Positions 27,101 to 37,074 of a DNA stretch of 64,000 nt are shown in pieces. Below the pieces are notes generated by a model, which saw only the letters and a program-made list of their open reading frames with translations, made no database searches and was not told the DNA's origin. Source of the DNA: JAFEDN01 sp963818985 (GTDB lineage: Bacteria > Pseudomonadota > Gammaproteobacteria > Coxiellales > Coxiellaceae); assembly GCA_963818985.1 (NCBI GenBank), contig CAWFUJ010000010.1, positions 434,001 to 498,000 of the forward strand, given 5' to 3'. The stretch's first letter is position 1. Each line of letters opens with the position of its first letter. The position numbers were made by a program, and so were the translations under genes.

Positions 27101-29437
27101 CCGGAAGGAGGCTCACAAGGCCGCAATTATGTAGTTTTTGGTGGTTTAAGTGTTGGGAGTAGCGGCTTAATATCGTTATCCAATTTGGACGGAGCTAATG
27201 GCTTCAAACTCGATGGTGAAGTCAGTTCTGAAGCCAGTTATTCAACCAGCGCTGCAGGAGATATCAATGGCGATGGAATAGATGACTTTATAATCGGAGC
27301 TGTCAATTACAACAATTATACTGGACGTACTTATATTGTATTCGGCGATATTCCACCCACATTGGTACAAAATCGTTTAACATTGCAATCCGGCAGTCGA
27401 GTTCCACTCAATTCGACTTTCTTATCGGCTTATGATCGTAATAATAACAATAATACTATAGTGTTTGTCCCCACTAACGTGACGCACGGTTATTTTGAAC
27501 TGATTAGTCAACCTGGAAGTTCTCTGGTGAATTTCACGCAACCGCAACTCATCAATGGTACCGTGCAGTTTGTTCACGATGGCAGTTCTTTTGCGCCCAG
27601 TTACAATATGACGGTTTACAGCGCGGGCATTGCATGGACAGGACCGGCTCCGGCTAACATTACTTTTATACTGCCAACGACGACCGTAGTTTCTACGCCC
27701 GGCGTCACGCCCACTCCAACTCCAACTCCCCTTTCTGTTCATCCTGTTTTACTGAATAATCAATTAACGCTCAGCAATGGTCAGTCGGTGGTGTTATCCA
27801 ACAATAATCTCAAAGCGAGTGAAGCAGGTTTTAATAACAGTCGACTGATTTTTGTGGTGGGTAATGTGCAGAACGGGTATTTTGCCACGACGCCTTCCAG
27901 TACCAGTCCCTCTAAAAATATAACTTCATTTACCCAGGGGCAAATCATCAGTGGCGCGATTGAATTTGTTTCCGCAGGAAATAGTCAGTCCCCCGGTTAT
28001 TCAGTGTTGGTGAGCGATGGTGTGCAATCGACAGTGCCCAGTACGGCTACGGTTTATTTTGCCGACGCACCCACTATTACACAAAATACCCTGAATATCA
28101 CTACCGGAGAAACCATTACTTTGACGCCAGCCATGTTGAATCTGACCATCACGGATGGCAGTTCGCCTAGCCAGGTCGTGTTGACGGTCAGCAATCTGCA
28201 ACACGCCAGTATCACTTCGAATGTAACCGGATTACCGGTGAGTAGTTTTACCCTGGCGCAATTGCAAGCGGATCAGATTCAGTTGACACAGGATGGCAAT
28301 TTAATCACGCCGAGTTACACCCTCACTGCCAAAGGGGTTAAAGCACAAAGCAGCGCCCCGAACACGGCGACCGTTTATTTTTCGAATCAAGGTGTGTATG
28401 CACCGCAGTTGGTGAATAATTACTTAACCGTCACTCAAGGCGAAGCGACGATATTATCGGATCAGGATTTATCGGCGCAGGAACCGCCGAGTGGTCAAGC
28501 ATTAAGTAATGCGACGATGTTTTATGTGGGCAATATTGAATACGGTCATTTTAGTTTAACTCCGAAGCCGCAAACGTGGATTACCTCGTTCAGTCAACAA
28601 CAATTGCTGGAAAACCAAGTGCAGTTTGTGCAAGACGGCAGCGCAGCCACGCCGGGTTATCAAACCTCGGTCGTGTCTTTTGGCTTACAAAGCGCCAGCA
28701 TACCGGCCAGTATTTTCTTCACGCCGAACAATGAGCCGCCGACCACCGTGCCTGCGTTAGGAGACAGCGGTTATTCAACCGTGCAGAAAGCGATTATCGG
28801 CGCGGTGGTGTCAGGAACGATTGGAATTTTCTTCGCCGTCTTTCAGGCGTGTCTGAAGCGTGCGGCGAACCGGAAATTATTACACGCGTTAGGTGAAAGT
28901 AAAGAAACCTACGATCGGGATGTCGTGTCGCCGATCGCCAGAGATATTGCGAGAAGGATAAAGGTCACAGGATTTCTGAATGCGACCACCAATAAGCAGA
29001 TGATGAGTTTTAAGAGCGCGGTACGCAGCCTGTTAACCGCTCTGGATGCTCGAGGCGTGGATTTAAATCTCACGGCGATGAGCGAGTCCAAAAGAGATGG
29101 ATTGATTAATGAAATTGGCCGTCAAGTGGAACTTTGGGTAAGAGAGAATCGGCGGGGTTGTACCGCCTGTTGTCCAGGGTTAACGGCGTTTTTTAAGCCA
29201 CAGTTAAATCCCGATAGCTTAGCGGCTGCGGCGGGAGAGATTGCCGATAAAATTGTTCAGGCCCGCAAAAGCCAACTGAGCTTAAGTAAGCACTTGTCGG
29301 TATCTGGCAGCCCGCTGTATAGAGAAGAATCGCCCCGCAAGAAGAGTGTGGAGCTTTCATTGATAGAACCGGTCTCTGTGCAATCTTTGCAGTCAGAGAC
29401 GGTGCGCAGCGATTTATCGTCTTCGCAACTGAGTTGA
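24113..29437 (+). CDS. Giant double-propeller / CSPG-repeat membrane protein, array member 5
   Basis: 1774 residues, intact. Two seven-blade FG-GAP propellers (1-487 and 602-1077), each followed by a CSPG-like repeat, a short Thr/Pro linker (1183-1206), three CSPG-like repeats (to about 1535), a transmembrane helix (about 1560-1580) with KRAANRK, and the conserved tail (FLNATTN, CTACCPGL, NPDSL, SVELSLIE). Several loops deviate (DDVNMDGYID, ADINGDYVDD). Residues from about 1106 to 1403 are encoded by a tract nearly identical in DNA to part of the member at 31569. Start ATG 24113 with AAGGAG. No signal peptide. Confidence 0.8.
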   Translation: MKNGQFPAILPLASLNGQNGFKIDGEAFNSYSGASVSAGGDINGDGYDDLLIAANNFNNATSRNYVVFGGPNIGHSGLISLSNLNGSNGFKLDGEMLGDASPPGDGYSINGAGDINGDHISDLLIGAYNHNISTGRSYLVFGGSKVGINGSLPLFSLNGINGFKVDGEVLDDQSGVLVSASDDVNMDGYIDLLIGANGYRGGTGYGRSYVVFGGPNIGSSGILVLSNLNGTNGFKMNGEEGGDFSGSYGATGDINGDGVADLVIGAHGYPAGTYQGRSYVIFGGIGIGGNGNISLSSLNGSTGFKVDGEKAGSLSGWSVKTADINGDYVDDLLIGSPWCNNHTGSSYVVFGGANVGNNGLFPLANVNGKNGFKLNGESSQDESGYSINTAGDINGDGYLDVIIGAHLHNNSRGRNYVMFGGQNIGGNGIISLTDLEGMNGFKLDGELPGDHNGISVGTAGDINGDGVADMIIGAFGYNNLTGRTYVVFGDIPPALVNNSLALSVGATIQLNATYLAAYDRNHNNNTLVFIPSAVTHGQFEIIGVPGIPLVNFTQQQVASGVVQFVHDGSLVAPSYNMTVRSTGIAWTGPSPAKINFIGAPQSYFPAILLLASLNGQNGIKIDGESAGDTSGNSVSAAGDVNADGWADLVIGAPLHSPAGRSYVVFGGPGVGGSGLLALSALNGTQGFKLDGEVINDQSGISVSGAGDINDDGYADLLIGANHYNSLTGRSYVVFGNPKVGSSGIILLSALSGMNGFKVDGEFIDEQSGYSVNVGDINGDGIADILIGVLGIGSGHGYVLFGGSGVGSNGNISLASLSGINGFKLNGEANGVAGNSISTAGDINNDGYIDLLIGDYRNNISTGSGYVVFGGPGVGGTVGVISLSNLTGINGFKLYGELQGNVAGYSVSGAGDINNDGYSDLLIGAYGYGANTGRSYVVFGNPIIGSNGSIALGNLNGVNGFKMDGENLHDNSGYSVSLAGDVNGDGYADLLIGAPNYPEGGSQGRNYVVFGGLSVGSSGLISLSNLDGANGFKLDGEVSSEASYSTSAAGDINGDGIDDFIIGAVNYNNYTGRTYIVFGDIPPTLVQNRLTLQSGSRVPLNSTFLSAYDRNNNNNTIVFVPTNVTHGYFELISQPGSSLVNFTQPQLINGTVQFVHDGSSFAPSYNMTVYSAGIAWTGPAPANITFILPTTTVVSTPGVTPTPTPTPLSVHPVLLNNQLTLSNGQSVVLSNNNLKASEAGFNNSRLIFVVGNVQNGYFATTPSSTSPSKNITSFTQGQIISGAIEFVSAGNSQSPGYSVLVSDGVQSTVPSTATVYFADAPTITQNTLNITTGETITLTPAMLNLTITDGSSPSQVVLTVSNLQHASITSNVTGLPVSSFTLAQLQADQIQLTQDGNLITPSYTLTAKGVKAQSSAPNTATVYFSNQGVYAPQLVNNYLTVTQGEATILSDQDLSAQEPPSGQALSNATMFYVGNIEYGHFSLTPKPQTWITSFSQQQLLENQVQFVQDGSAATPGYQTSVVSFGLQSASIPASIFFTPNNEPPTTVPALGDSGYSTVQKAIIGAVVSGTIGIFFAVFQACLKRAANRKLLHALGESKETYDRDVVSPIARDIARRIKVTGFLNATTNKQMMSFKSAVRSLLTALDARGVDLNLTAMSESKRDGLINEIGRQVELWVRENRRGCTACCPGLTAFFKPQLNPDSLAAAAGEIADKIVQARKSQLSLSKHLSVSGSPLYREESPRKKSVELSLIEPVSVQSLQSETVRSDLSSSQLS
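27428..28321 (+). repeat. Near-identical tract shared with 34932-35819 (copy 1)
   Basis: From GCTTATGATCGTAATAATAA to GCCGAGTTACACC this stretch of 894 bp matches 34932-35819 almost base for base. Differences seen by eye are a handful of substitutions and one 6-bp indel in the Thr/Pro codons (GGCGTCACGCCCACT versus GGCGCCACT). Outside the tract the two genes diverge sharply on both sides. It encodes the second CSPG-like repeat, the linker and the following two repeats. Confidence 0.85.
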
Positions 29438-29498
29438 TGATTACAATAAATTGATGCTTCAGAATGAGGTTTTTTAAAATTTTAGGGAGAACGAGACA

Positions 29499-31438
29499 AT
29501 GAAACAAGGACAATTTCCAGCAGTGATAAAACTGGCGGACTTAAACGGCCAGAATGGTTTTAAGATCTATGGCGAAAATGGTGATCAAAGCGGTTTTTCG
29601 GTCAGTGCAGCCGGAGATATTAATAGCGATGGATATGACGATCTGATTATCGGGGCATGGAGCTCTAGTAGTGTGGTATTTGGTGGACCGAGAGTGGGCA
29701 ACACTGGACTGTTTACTCTTTCCAGTCTTAATGGTACTAACGGTTTTAGACTCTATGACCCAAATCCTCCCTATTACAGTAGCTGGTACGTCAACGCAGC
29801 GGGAGATATCAATAGCGATGGTCATGACGATTTGATTATCGGGAATGGGGCCAGTGCCCGTAGCTATGTGGTGTTTGGCGGATCGGAAGTGGGTGTCAGA
29901 GGAGTATTCAACCTGTCCAGCCTCAATGGTGCTAACGGATTTAAACTCAATGGCGAAAATGTGGGTGATAATAGTGGCCAATCCGTCAGTGCAGGAAGGG
30001 ATATCAATAGTGATGGATATACCGATCTGATCATCGGAGCTGATGGCTATAAAGGAGGCAGCAGTGTGAAAGGTCGCAGCTATGTGGTATTGGGTGGACC
30101 CGGTGTGGGAAGTGGTGGGCTATTTAACCTCTCCAGTCTTATGGGTATTAATGGCTTTAAACTGGATGGAGAAAACTCTGGTGATCATAGTGGCTTTTCC
30201 GTCAGTATGACGGAGGATATCAATAATGATGGGCAGGATGATTTAATTATAGGGGCCTATTTTTACCCGGGAGCTAAAGCTAAGGGCCGTAGCTACGTAG
30301 TATTTGGTGGCTTAGGAGCGGGTAGTGGTGGAACTATCCCGTTATCGGAACTTAATGGCGCTAATGGTTTTAAACTGGATGGTGAATACAATGGTGATTT
30401 GAGTGGTAGTTCCGTTAGTGCAGCCGGAGATATCAATGGCGATGGGCATGCCGACCTAATCATTGGATCTCCTAGGTATAATAGAGCAGTCAAGGCCGCA
30501 GCTACGTGGTGTTTGGCGGGTCAGGATTGGGCGGCAGCGCGGCGTATAATCTTTCGAGTCTCACGGGAGTTAATGGATTTAAATTGGATGGTGAAATGAG
30601 TGGAGATCAGAGCGGCACTGTTAGTGGAGCGGGGGATATCAATAATGATGGATGTGACGATCTGATTATTGGAACTCCTTATGCAAATTCAGGGACTGGA
30701 GTCAGCTATGTGGTATTTGGAGATATTCCACCCGTGTTGGTCAATAATACCTTAAAAGTTTACGCAGGATCTCCGGTATTTTTGGATTCTTCTCACTTGG
30801 CAGCGTACGACCTAAATCATAACAATAAGACTCTGGCTTTTATTCCATCCGATGTCACTCATGGATATTTTCAACAGGTCGATCAATTTATACACGACGG
30901 CACCCAAATTGCCCCAAGTTATAGTATCACTGTTCGCAGCGCCGGCATCGCCTGGACAGGGCCGCAACCCGCCAATATTACTTTTGAGGCTCCTCTGTCC
31001 ATTCAGACTAATCAACTGGTGATTAATCAGGGGTGCCTGGGTTATATCAGTCAGAGGGAATATAATGAGTACGTGGGAGCGGTGAGTGCGGTTGTCGCGG
31101 CCATGGAAACGCGGGGAGTTTTACATCCAGACAGTTGGCACACCTTACTTCGGCCACAAAAGCAAAGAATCATTGATGCGATTGCGACCCAAACCAAACA
31201 AATCGTGGCCAATAATCGCTGCTGTTCAACACGTCTGTTTACTGGTTTTTATAAAGCCGAAATCACCCCTAAAAGGCTTCGAGATAAACCGGATCAAATT
31301 GCGATCGCGGTTCAGAAATCTTTATCAGAAGAGAGAGAAAGTAAAACCTCCCGCTCACTCGACGTTGGGTTGATGCGGATAGATAGCAGCCTGAATAAAA
31401 CCCCCTCTTCAGAATCGCAATTACAGTTGTTGAATTAA
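29499..31438 (+). pseudogene. Degenerate array member 6: frameshift, lost blade and deleted membrane region
   Basis: Starts like the others (MKQGQFPAVIKLADLNGQNG) with AGGGAGA upstream. The first frame reads five FG-GAP repeats and goes out of phase near 30483, where one base is missing; the next frame continues SYVVFGGSGLGG to 31438 with a sixth blade. Only six blades remain. The CSPG-like repeat lacks its middle (HGYFQQVDQFIHDG). At about 31030 a second repeat breaks off after NQLVINQG and joins directly to the cytoplasmic tail CLGYISQREYNEYVGAVS, which deletes the rest of the repeats and the transmembrane helix. The tail is of the subtype found in the member at 49976. With the base restored it would be 646 residues and soluble; most likely a decaying copy. 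Confidence 0.75.
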
Positions 31439-31568
31439 AGAAAAGAGGAATGATCAATGGAATTCAAAAAGTCCTTTTCGTTATCGCATTAAAAAGCAGT
31501 ATCCCGCTGGTGTTAAAAACCAAATAGCGCGGACGATTATATTTTACGCAACATGAGGAGATATGAAA

Positions 31569-34500
31569 ATGAAACAAGGACAATTTCCGGCAATTCTGCC
31601 GCTGGCGAGTTTGAATGGACAAAATGGATTTAAGATTGATGGGGAAATGAGTGGTGATCAAAGTGGTTTTTCAGTAAGCATCGCGGGTGACGTCAATGGT
31701 GACGGCTATGCTGATCTACTGATTGGGGCTATGGGTCATGCAAACAACACAGGGCGAAGCTATGTAGTGTTTGGAGGTCCGACTGTGGGCGCTGGGGGCA
31801 CGATTGCACTTTCCGGCCTTAATGGCACGAACGGCTTTAAATTAGATGGTGAAGTGATTGGTGATCACAGTGGCATATCGGTGAGTACAGTAGGCGATAT
31901 CAATAGTGATGGCTATGCTGATCTGTTGATTGGGGCTTATTTTCATGCAAGCACGACGGGTCGTAGTTACGTGGTCTTTGGTGCTATGAATGTGGGTGCT
32001 GGAGGCAGAATTTCACTTTCCAGCCTTAATGGCACGAACGGCTTTAAACTGGATGGTGAATTGATTAGTGATCGGAGTGGTATTTCGGTGAGTGGAGCAG
32101 TCGATTTCAATAGTGATGGTCATGCTGATCTAGTGATCGGGGCTTTTGGTTACCCAAACTCTGCAGGCGTGGGTCGCAGTTATGTGATTTTTGGTGGTCC
32201 GAATGTGGGTGATGGGGGCGTGATCCTGCTTGCCACGGTCAACGGCACTAATGGCATTAAATTCGATGGCGAAGCGAGTGGTGATTATAGTGGTAATTCG
32301 GTAAGTGCTGGGGGCGATATTAATGGTGATGGTCGTGCAGATCTGCTGATTTCATCTCCAGACCATACGAACAGAACGGGTCGCAGCTACGTAGCCTTTG
32401 GCGGTTTGAATGTGGGCAGCGGAGGTAGAGTATTGCTATCCAGCCTCAATGGCACCAACGGTTTTAAACTCGATGGCGAAGCGAGTGGTGATTATGGCGG
32501 CTATCCGGTGAGCGCCGCAGGCGATATCAATAGTGATGGTTATGCCGATTTGGCGTTTGGAGCTTTTGGTCATGCAAACTCAACCGGCCGCGGCTATGTG
32601 GTTTTTGGGGGTCTAGCAACGGGAGTTGGAGGCATTATCTTGCTTTCCAGTCTCAACGGTACCAATGGCTTTAAACTGGATGGTGAAGCCGCAGGTAACA
32701 ACGCAGGCATTTCAATCAGTGGAGCGGGTGATATTAACGGAGATGGTTATAGCGATTTATTGATTGGTGCTAATGTGGCTTTTACTACAGGACGTGCGTA
32801 CGTCGTTTTTGGTGGCCCCAGAGTGGGCAACTCCGGTTTATTTTCGCTGGCAAATCTCAATGGGAAAAATGGATTTAAACTCGATGGTGAATCGATAGGT
32901 GATTTGAGTGGCTCCGCAGTGAGTCAAGCAGGGGATATCAATGGTGATGGAATAGGGGATATCGTAATTGGAGCCTATAATCACAGTAGTGGCACGGGTC
33001 GCAGCTATGTGGTTTTTGGCGATGCGCCACCGGTGTTGGTTAACAATAGTCTGTCATTGTCGGTAGGCGCGGCCATTCAACTCAATTCAACTTATTTAGC
33101 GGCTTATGATCGCAATCATAACAATAATACTTTGATATTTGTCCCCAGCGCAGTCATTCACGGTCAATTTGAATTGGTCACTGAGTCCGGCAGTCCACTC
33201 GTTAATTTCACCCAGCAACAAATCACCAGCGGCGCGATTCAGTTTGTGCATGACGGCACTTTAGTGGCGCCGAGCTACAACATTACCGTGCGCAGCACTG
33301 GCATTGCCTGGACCGGTCCTTTACTCGCGCAAATTAATTTTATCGGCGCACCACAAAGTCATTTCCCAGCAATTATTCCACTTGCCGATTTGAATGGTCA
33401 AAATGGATTTAAAATTGATGGTGAAGCCGCGGGAGATTTGAGTGGTGGTATGGTAGGCACTATCGGAGATATTAATGGAGATAGTTATGATGATATCTTT
33501 GTTTCAGCCTATGGCAAGTTGGCAAATGCAGGCTGCACTTATGTCATATTCGGTAAGCCCGGTATAGGTATAAACGGCCAATTTAATTTATCGAGTCTGA
33601 ACGGTTTAAATGGTTTTAAAATTAACGGGGAACAACCCGATGATTTAAGTGGAAGCTCTTCTCGAGGCATAGGGGATTTTAATGGCGATGGACATAATGA
33701 TTTGATCATTGGCGCATATAACGCTTCCAGGAATGGCCAATTAATATCAGGTCGAAGTTATATTTTATTTGGACATTCAGAGATTGGTAATTCTGGAATT
33801 ATCAATTTGTCAAGTTTAAATGGTAGCAATGGTTTTGTTTTACCTGCTGAAATGGCGGGTGATTGGAATGGGGTTTGGGTTAATTCGGCGGGAGATGTTA
33901 ATGATGATAGTTATGCTGATGTATATATCGGCGCCTCACGTGCGTCACGGCGAGGTTTAGGTTACGTAGGTTGTAGTTATATTGTTTTTGGTGGTCCGCA
34001 AGTTGGTAATATGGGAGTGTTTAATCTTTCTAGTTTGAATGGAACTAATGGCTTTGAAGTAGAGGGGGAATTTAGTGGGGATTATACGGGTTATATCAAT
34101 GGAGAAACAGGAGATGTCAATGGTGATGGGTATGAGGATATATTTATTTCATCTTTTGAGAGCTCTCCGGGTGGAAGGTCTCTCGCGGGCCGTGGTTATG
34201 TCATATTCGGTCCTTTGGGATATGTGAATGATGGATCATTTAATTTAACAACGTTGAATGGGTTGAATGGGTTCAAAATTAATGGAATAAATCCGGGAGA
34301 CCATACCGGATCTCTAGGTGCGATAGGAGATATTAATGGAGACGGATATGAAGATTTAATGATAGGGGCTTTTTTGGCTTCTCCCAACGGTCTAATAAAT
34401 GCAGGTAGCAATTACGTCATTTTTGGTAGTTCCTCGATTGGTAAAGGAGGGGTCATTGAACTTTCTGATTTAAATCTAACCAATGGATTTCGGATTGATG

Positions 34501-36911
34501 GTGAAGCTGCTGGAGATAGAAGCGGAATTTTTATTAATGCTGCAAACGATATTAATAGCGATGGGTATGCTGATTTTTTTATTAGTTCCGACAATGCTAC
34601 TTCAGGAGGATTGTTAGGAGCCGGCAGTAATTATGTAATATTTGGATCATCTAATATCGGCAGTAATGGTTTTTTTAATTTAACCCATTTGGATGGGGAT
34701 AATGGTTTTAAATTTGAAGGTGAAAATGCAGGCGATAGTAGCCAAGACCTCATGTTAACGGGAGATGTGAATGGGGACGGGGTCAATGATTTTCTTATTG
34801 GAGCCCCATTACATAATAATAAGACAGGTCGAAGTTATGTGATTTTTGGCGATATTCCTCCTGTTTTAGTTCAAAATAGATTAATTGTTCCATCGGGTGG
34901 CAATGTTATTCTGAATACAACTTTTTTATCAGCTTATGATCGTAATAATAACAATAATACTATAGTGTTTGTCCCCACTAACGTGACGCACGGTTATTTT
35001 GAACTGATTAGTCAACCTGGAAGTTCTCTGGTGAATTTCACGCAACCGCAACTCATCAATGGTACCGTGCAGTTTGTTCACGATGGCAGTTCTTTTGCGC
35101 CCAGTTACAATATGACGGTTTACAGCGCGGGCATTGCATGGACAGGACCGGCTCCGGCTAACATTACTTTTATACTGCCAACGACGACCGTAGTTTCTAC
35201 GCCCGGCGCCACTCCAACTCCAACTCCCCTTTCTGTTCATCCTGTTTTACTGAATAATCAATTAACGCTCAGCAATGGTCAGTCGGTGGTGTTATCCAAC
35301 AATAATCTCAAAGCGAGTGAAGCAGGTTTTAATAACAGTCGACTGATTTTTGTGGTGGGTAATGTGCAGAACGGGTATTTTGCCACGACGCCTTCCAGTA
35401 CCAGTCCCTCTAAAAATATAACTTCATTTACCCAGGGGCAAATCATCAGTGGCGCGATTGAATTTGTTTCTGTAGGAAATAGTCAGTCCCCCGGTTATTC
35501 AGTGTTGGTGAGCGATGGTGTGCAATCGACTGTGCCCAGTACGGCTACGGTTTATTTTGCCGACGCACCCACTATTACACAAAATACCCTGAATATCACT
35601 ACCGGTGAAACCATTACTTTGACGCCGGCCATGTTGAATCTGACCATTACGGATGGCAGTTCGCCTAGCCAGGTCGTGTTGACGGTCAGCAATCTGCAAC
35701 ACGCCAGTATCACTTCGAATGTAACCGGATTACCGGTGAGTAGTTTTACCCTGGCGCAATTGCAAGCGGATCAGATTCAGTTGACACAGGATGGCAATTT
35801 AATCACGCCGAGTTACACCATCATAGCAGAGGGCGTAAAATCACAGAGCAGTGCGCCGAACCAGGCTCAGGTTTATTTTTCCAATCAGGGCGTGTATGCA
35901 CCGCAGTTAGTGAATAATTACTTGCAGGTGACGCAGGGTAAGTCGACGGTGCTATCTACCCGCTATTTATCCGCAATGCAGCCGTATGGTCAAGCACTGG
36001 ATAATGCGACCCAGTATTATATCTATATCAGCGAGATCAGTCATGGTCATTTCAGTTTAATCACGCAACCACAGACTTGGATATCGTTTTTCGATCAGGA
36101 ACAATTGAGCAGCGGCCAAGTGCAGTTTATACAGGATGGTTCGTTATCGATTCCCGGTTATAGCGCGGCGGTGAAAGCGTTTGGATTGCAAAGCGCGAGC
36201 CTACCGGCGGGAATATTCTTTACGCCGGTGAATGAAGCGCCACCATCGACCTCTTCGGATGGAAGCTCAGACTATTCAACCGTGCAGAAGGCAATTATTG
36301 GCGCAGTGGTGTCAGGCACGATCGGGATTTTCTTCGCTGTCTTTCAGGCGTGCCTGAAGCGTGCGGCGAACCGGAAATTATTACACGCGTTAGGTGAAGG
36401 CAACGAAACCTATGATCGCGAGGTCGTCTCACCGATTGCAAGGGATATTGCGCGAAGGCTCAAGATCACCGGATTTCTGAACGCAACGACCAATAAGCAG
36501 ATGATGAGTTTTAAGAGTGCGGTGCGTAGTTTGTTAACCGCATTGGATCAACGTGGTGTAGATTTAAATCTTGCTGAAATGAAACCCGTCAAAAGAGATG
36601 CATTGATTAATGAAATTGGTCGTCAGGTGGAACGCTGGGTGAAAGAGAACCGGCGGGGTTGTACCGCCTGTTGTCCGGGATTAACGGCGTTTTTTAAGCC
36701 ACAGTTAAATCCCGACAGTTTAGCGGACGCGGCAGCGGAGATTGCCGATAAAATTGTGGCGGCCCGGAAAAGCCAGCTGAGTTTAAGTGCGAAATCTGTT
36801 GGTATCGGGCAGTCCGCTGTATCAGGATCCACCCAAAAAGCCCAGTGTGGAACTGGGGTTGGTCGATTCCCCCTCACGGCAATCCCATCCGCCGGAGGAA
36901 GTGCGCAGTGA
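31569..36911 (+). CDS. Giant double-propeller / CSPG-repeat membrane protein, array member 7
   Basis: 1780 residues from ATG 31569. GAGGAG ends 8 nt before it, and it gives the family start MKQGQFPAILPL; the in-frame ATG at 31563 is too close to the ribosome site. Order: seven-blade propeller, CSPG-like repeat, second propeller (seven blades, several loops weak such as GDINGDSYDDIF), CSPG-like repeat, short Thr/Pro linker, three CSPG-like repeats, transmembrane helix followed by KRAANRK, and the tail with FLNATTN and CTACCPGL. Near 36795 one extra base shifts the last 45 or so codons: the read frame ends TAIPSAGGSAQ, while the +1 frame gives PSVELGLVD and the usual DLSSSQLS end (stop 36934-36936). 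The body is intact, so the protein is probably made with an altered C-terminus. Confidence 0.75.
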   Translation: MKQGQFPAILPLASLNGQNGFKIDGEMSGDQSGFSVSIAGDVNGDGYADLLIGAMGHANNTGRSYVVFGGPTVGAGGTIALSGLNGTNGFKLDGEVIGDHSGISVSTVGDINSDGYADLLIGAYFHASTTGRSYVVFGAMNVGAGGRISLSSLNGTNGFKLDGELISDRSGISVSGAVDFNSDGHADLVIGAFGYPNSAGVGRSYVIFGGPNVGDGGVILLATVNGTNGIKFDGEASGDYSGNSVSAGGDINGDGRADLLISSPDHTNRTGRSYVAFGGLNVGSGGRVLLSSLNGTNGFKLDGEASGDYGGYPVSAAGDINSDGYADLAFGAFGHANSTGRGYVVFGGLATGVGGIILLSSLNGTNGFKLDGEAAGNNAGISISGAGDINGDGYSDLLIGANVAFTTGRAYVVFGGPRVGNSGLFSLANLNGKNGFKLDGESIGDLSGSAVSQAGDINGDGIGDIVIGAYNHSSGTGRSYVVFGDAPPVLVNNSLSLSVGAAIQLNSTYLAAYDRNHNNNTLIFVPSAVIHGQFELVTESGSPLVNFTQQQITSGAIQFVHDGTLVAPSYNITVRSTGIAWTGPLLAQINFIGAPQSHFPAIIPLADLNGQNGFKIDGEAAGDLSGGMVGTIGDINGDSYDDIFVSAYGKLANAGCTYVIFGKPGIGINGQFNLSSLNGLNGFKINGEQPDDLSGSSSRGIGDFNGDGHNDLIIGAYNASRNGQLISGRSYILFGHSEIGNSGIINLSSLNGSNGFVLPAEMAGDWNGVWVNSAGDVNDDSYADVYIGASRASRRGLGYVGCSYIVFGGPQVGNMGVFNLSSLNGTNGFEVEGEFSGDYTGYINGETGDVNGDGYEDIFISSFESSPGGRSLAGRGYVIFGPLGYVNDGSFNLTTLNGLNGFKINGINPGDHTGSLGAIGDINGDGYEDLMIGAFLASPNGLINAGSNYVIFGSSSIGKGGVIELSDLNLTNGFRIDGEAAGDRSGIFINAANDINSDGYADFFISSDNATSGGLLGAGSNYVIFGSSNIGSNGFFNLTHLDGDNGFKFEGENAGDSSQDLMLTGDVNGDGVNDFLIGAPLHNNKTGRSYVIFGDIPPVLVQNRLIVPSGGNVILNTTFLSAYDRNNNNNTIVFVPTNVTHGYFELISQPGSSLVNFTQPQLINGTVQFVHDGSSFAPSYNMTVYSAGIAWTGPAPANITFILPTTTVVSTPGATPTPTPLSVHPVLLNNQLTLSNGQSVVLSNNNLKASEAGFNNSRLIFVVGNVQNGYFATTPSSTSPSKNITSFTQGQIISGAIEFVSVGNSQSPGYSVLVSDGVQSTVPSTATVYFADAPTITQNTLNITTGETITLTPAMLNLTITDGSSPSQVVLTVSNLQHASITSNVTGLPVSSFTLAQLQADQIQLTQDGNLITPSYTIIAEGVKSQSSAPNQAQVYFSNQGVYAPQLVNNYLQVTQGKSTVLSTRYLSAMQPYGQALDNATQYYIYISEISHGHFSLITQPQTWISFFDQEQLSSGQVQFIQDGSLSIPGYSAAVKAFGLQSASLPAGIFFTPVNEAPPSTSSDGSSDYSTVQKAIIGAVVSGTIGIFFAVFQACLKRAANRKLLHALGEGNETYDREVVSPIARDIARRLKITGFLNATTNKQMMSFKSAVRSLLTALDQRGVDLNLAEMKPVKRDALINEIGRQVERWVKENRRGCTACCPGLTAFFKPQLNPDSLADAAAEIADKIVAARKSQLSLSAKSVGIGQSAVSGSTQKAQCGTGVGRFPLTAIPSAGGSAQ
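34932..35819 (+). repeat. Near-identical tract shared with 27428-28321 (copy 2)
   Basis: Second copy, 888 bp, 6 bp shorter than the first in the Thr/Pro-coding part. It lies at the equivalent place in its gene, as expected for gene conversion between paralogs in register. Confidence 0.85.
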
Positions 36912-37074
36912 TTTATCGTCTTCACAACTGAGTTGAGGTTTACGGTAAACTGAAATTTTGCAACAGGTTTTTTTTAATTTTTACAGGAGGACTGCCGGTT
37001 CACATCCAGGTAGAAAAGGATGATTCAGAGAATTCTAAACGCTATTGATAACTCAACTTTAGGGAGATATTGAG

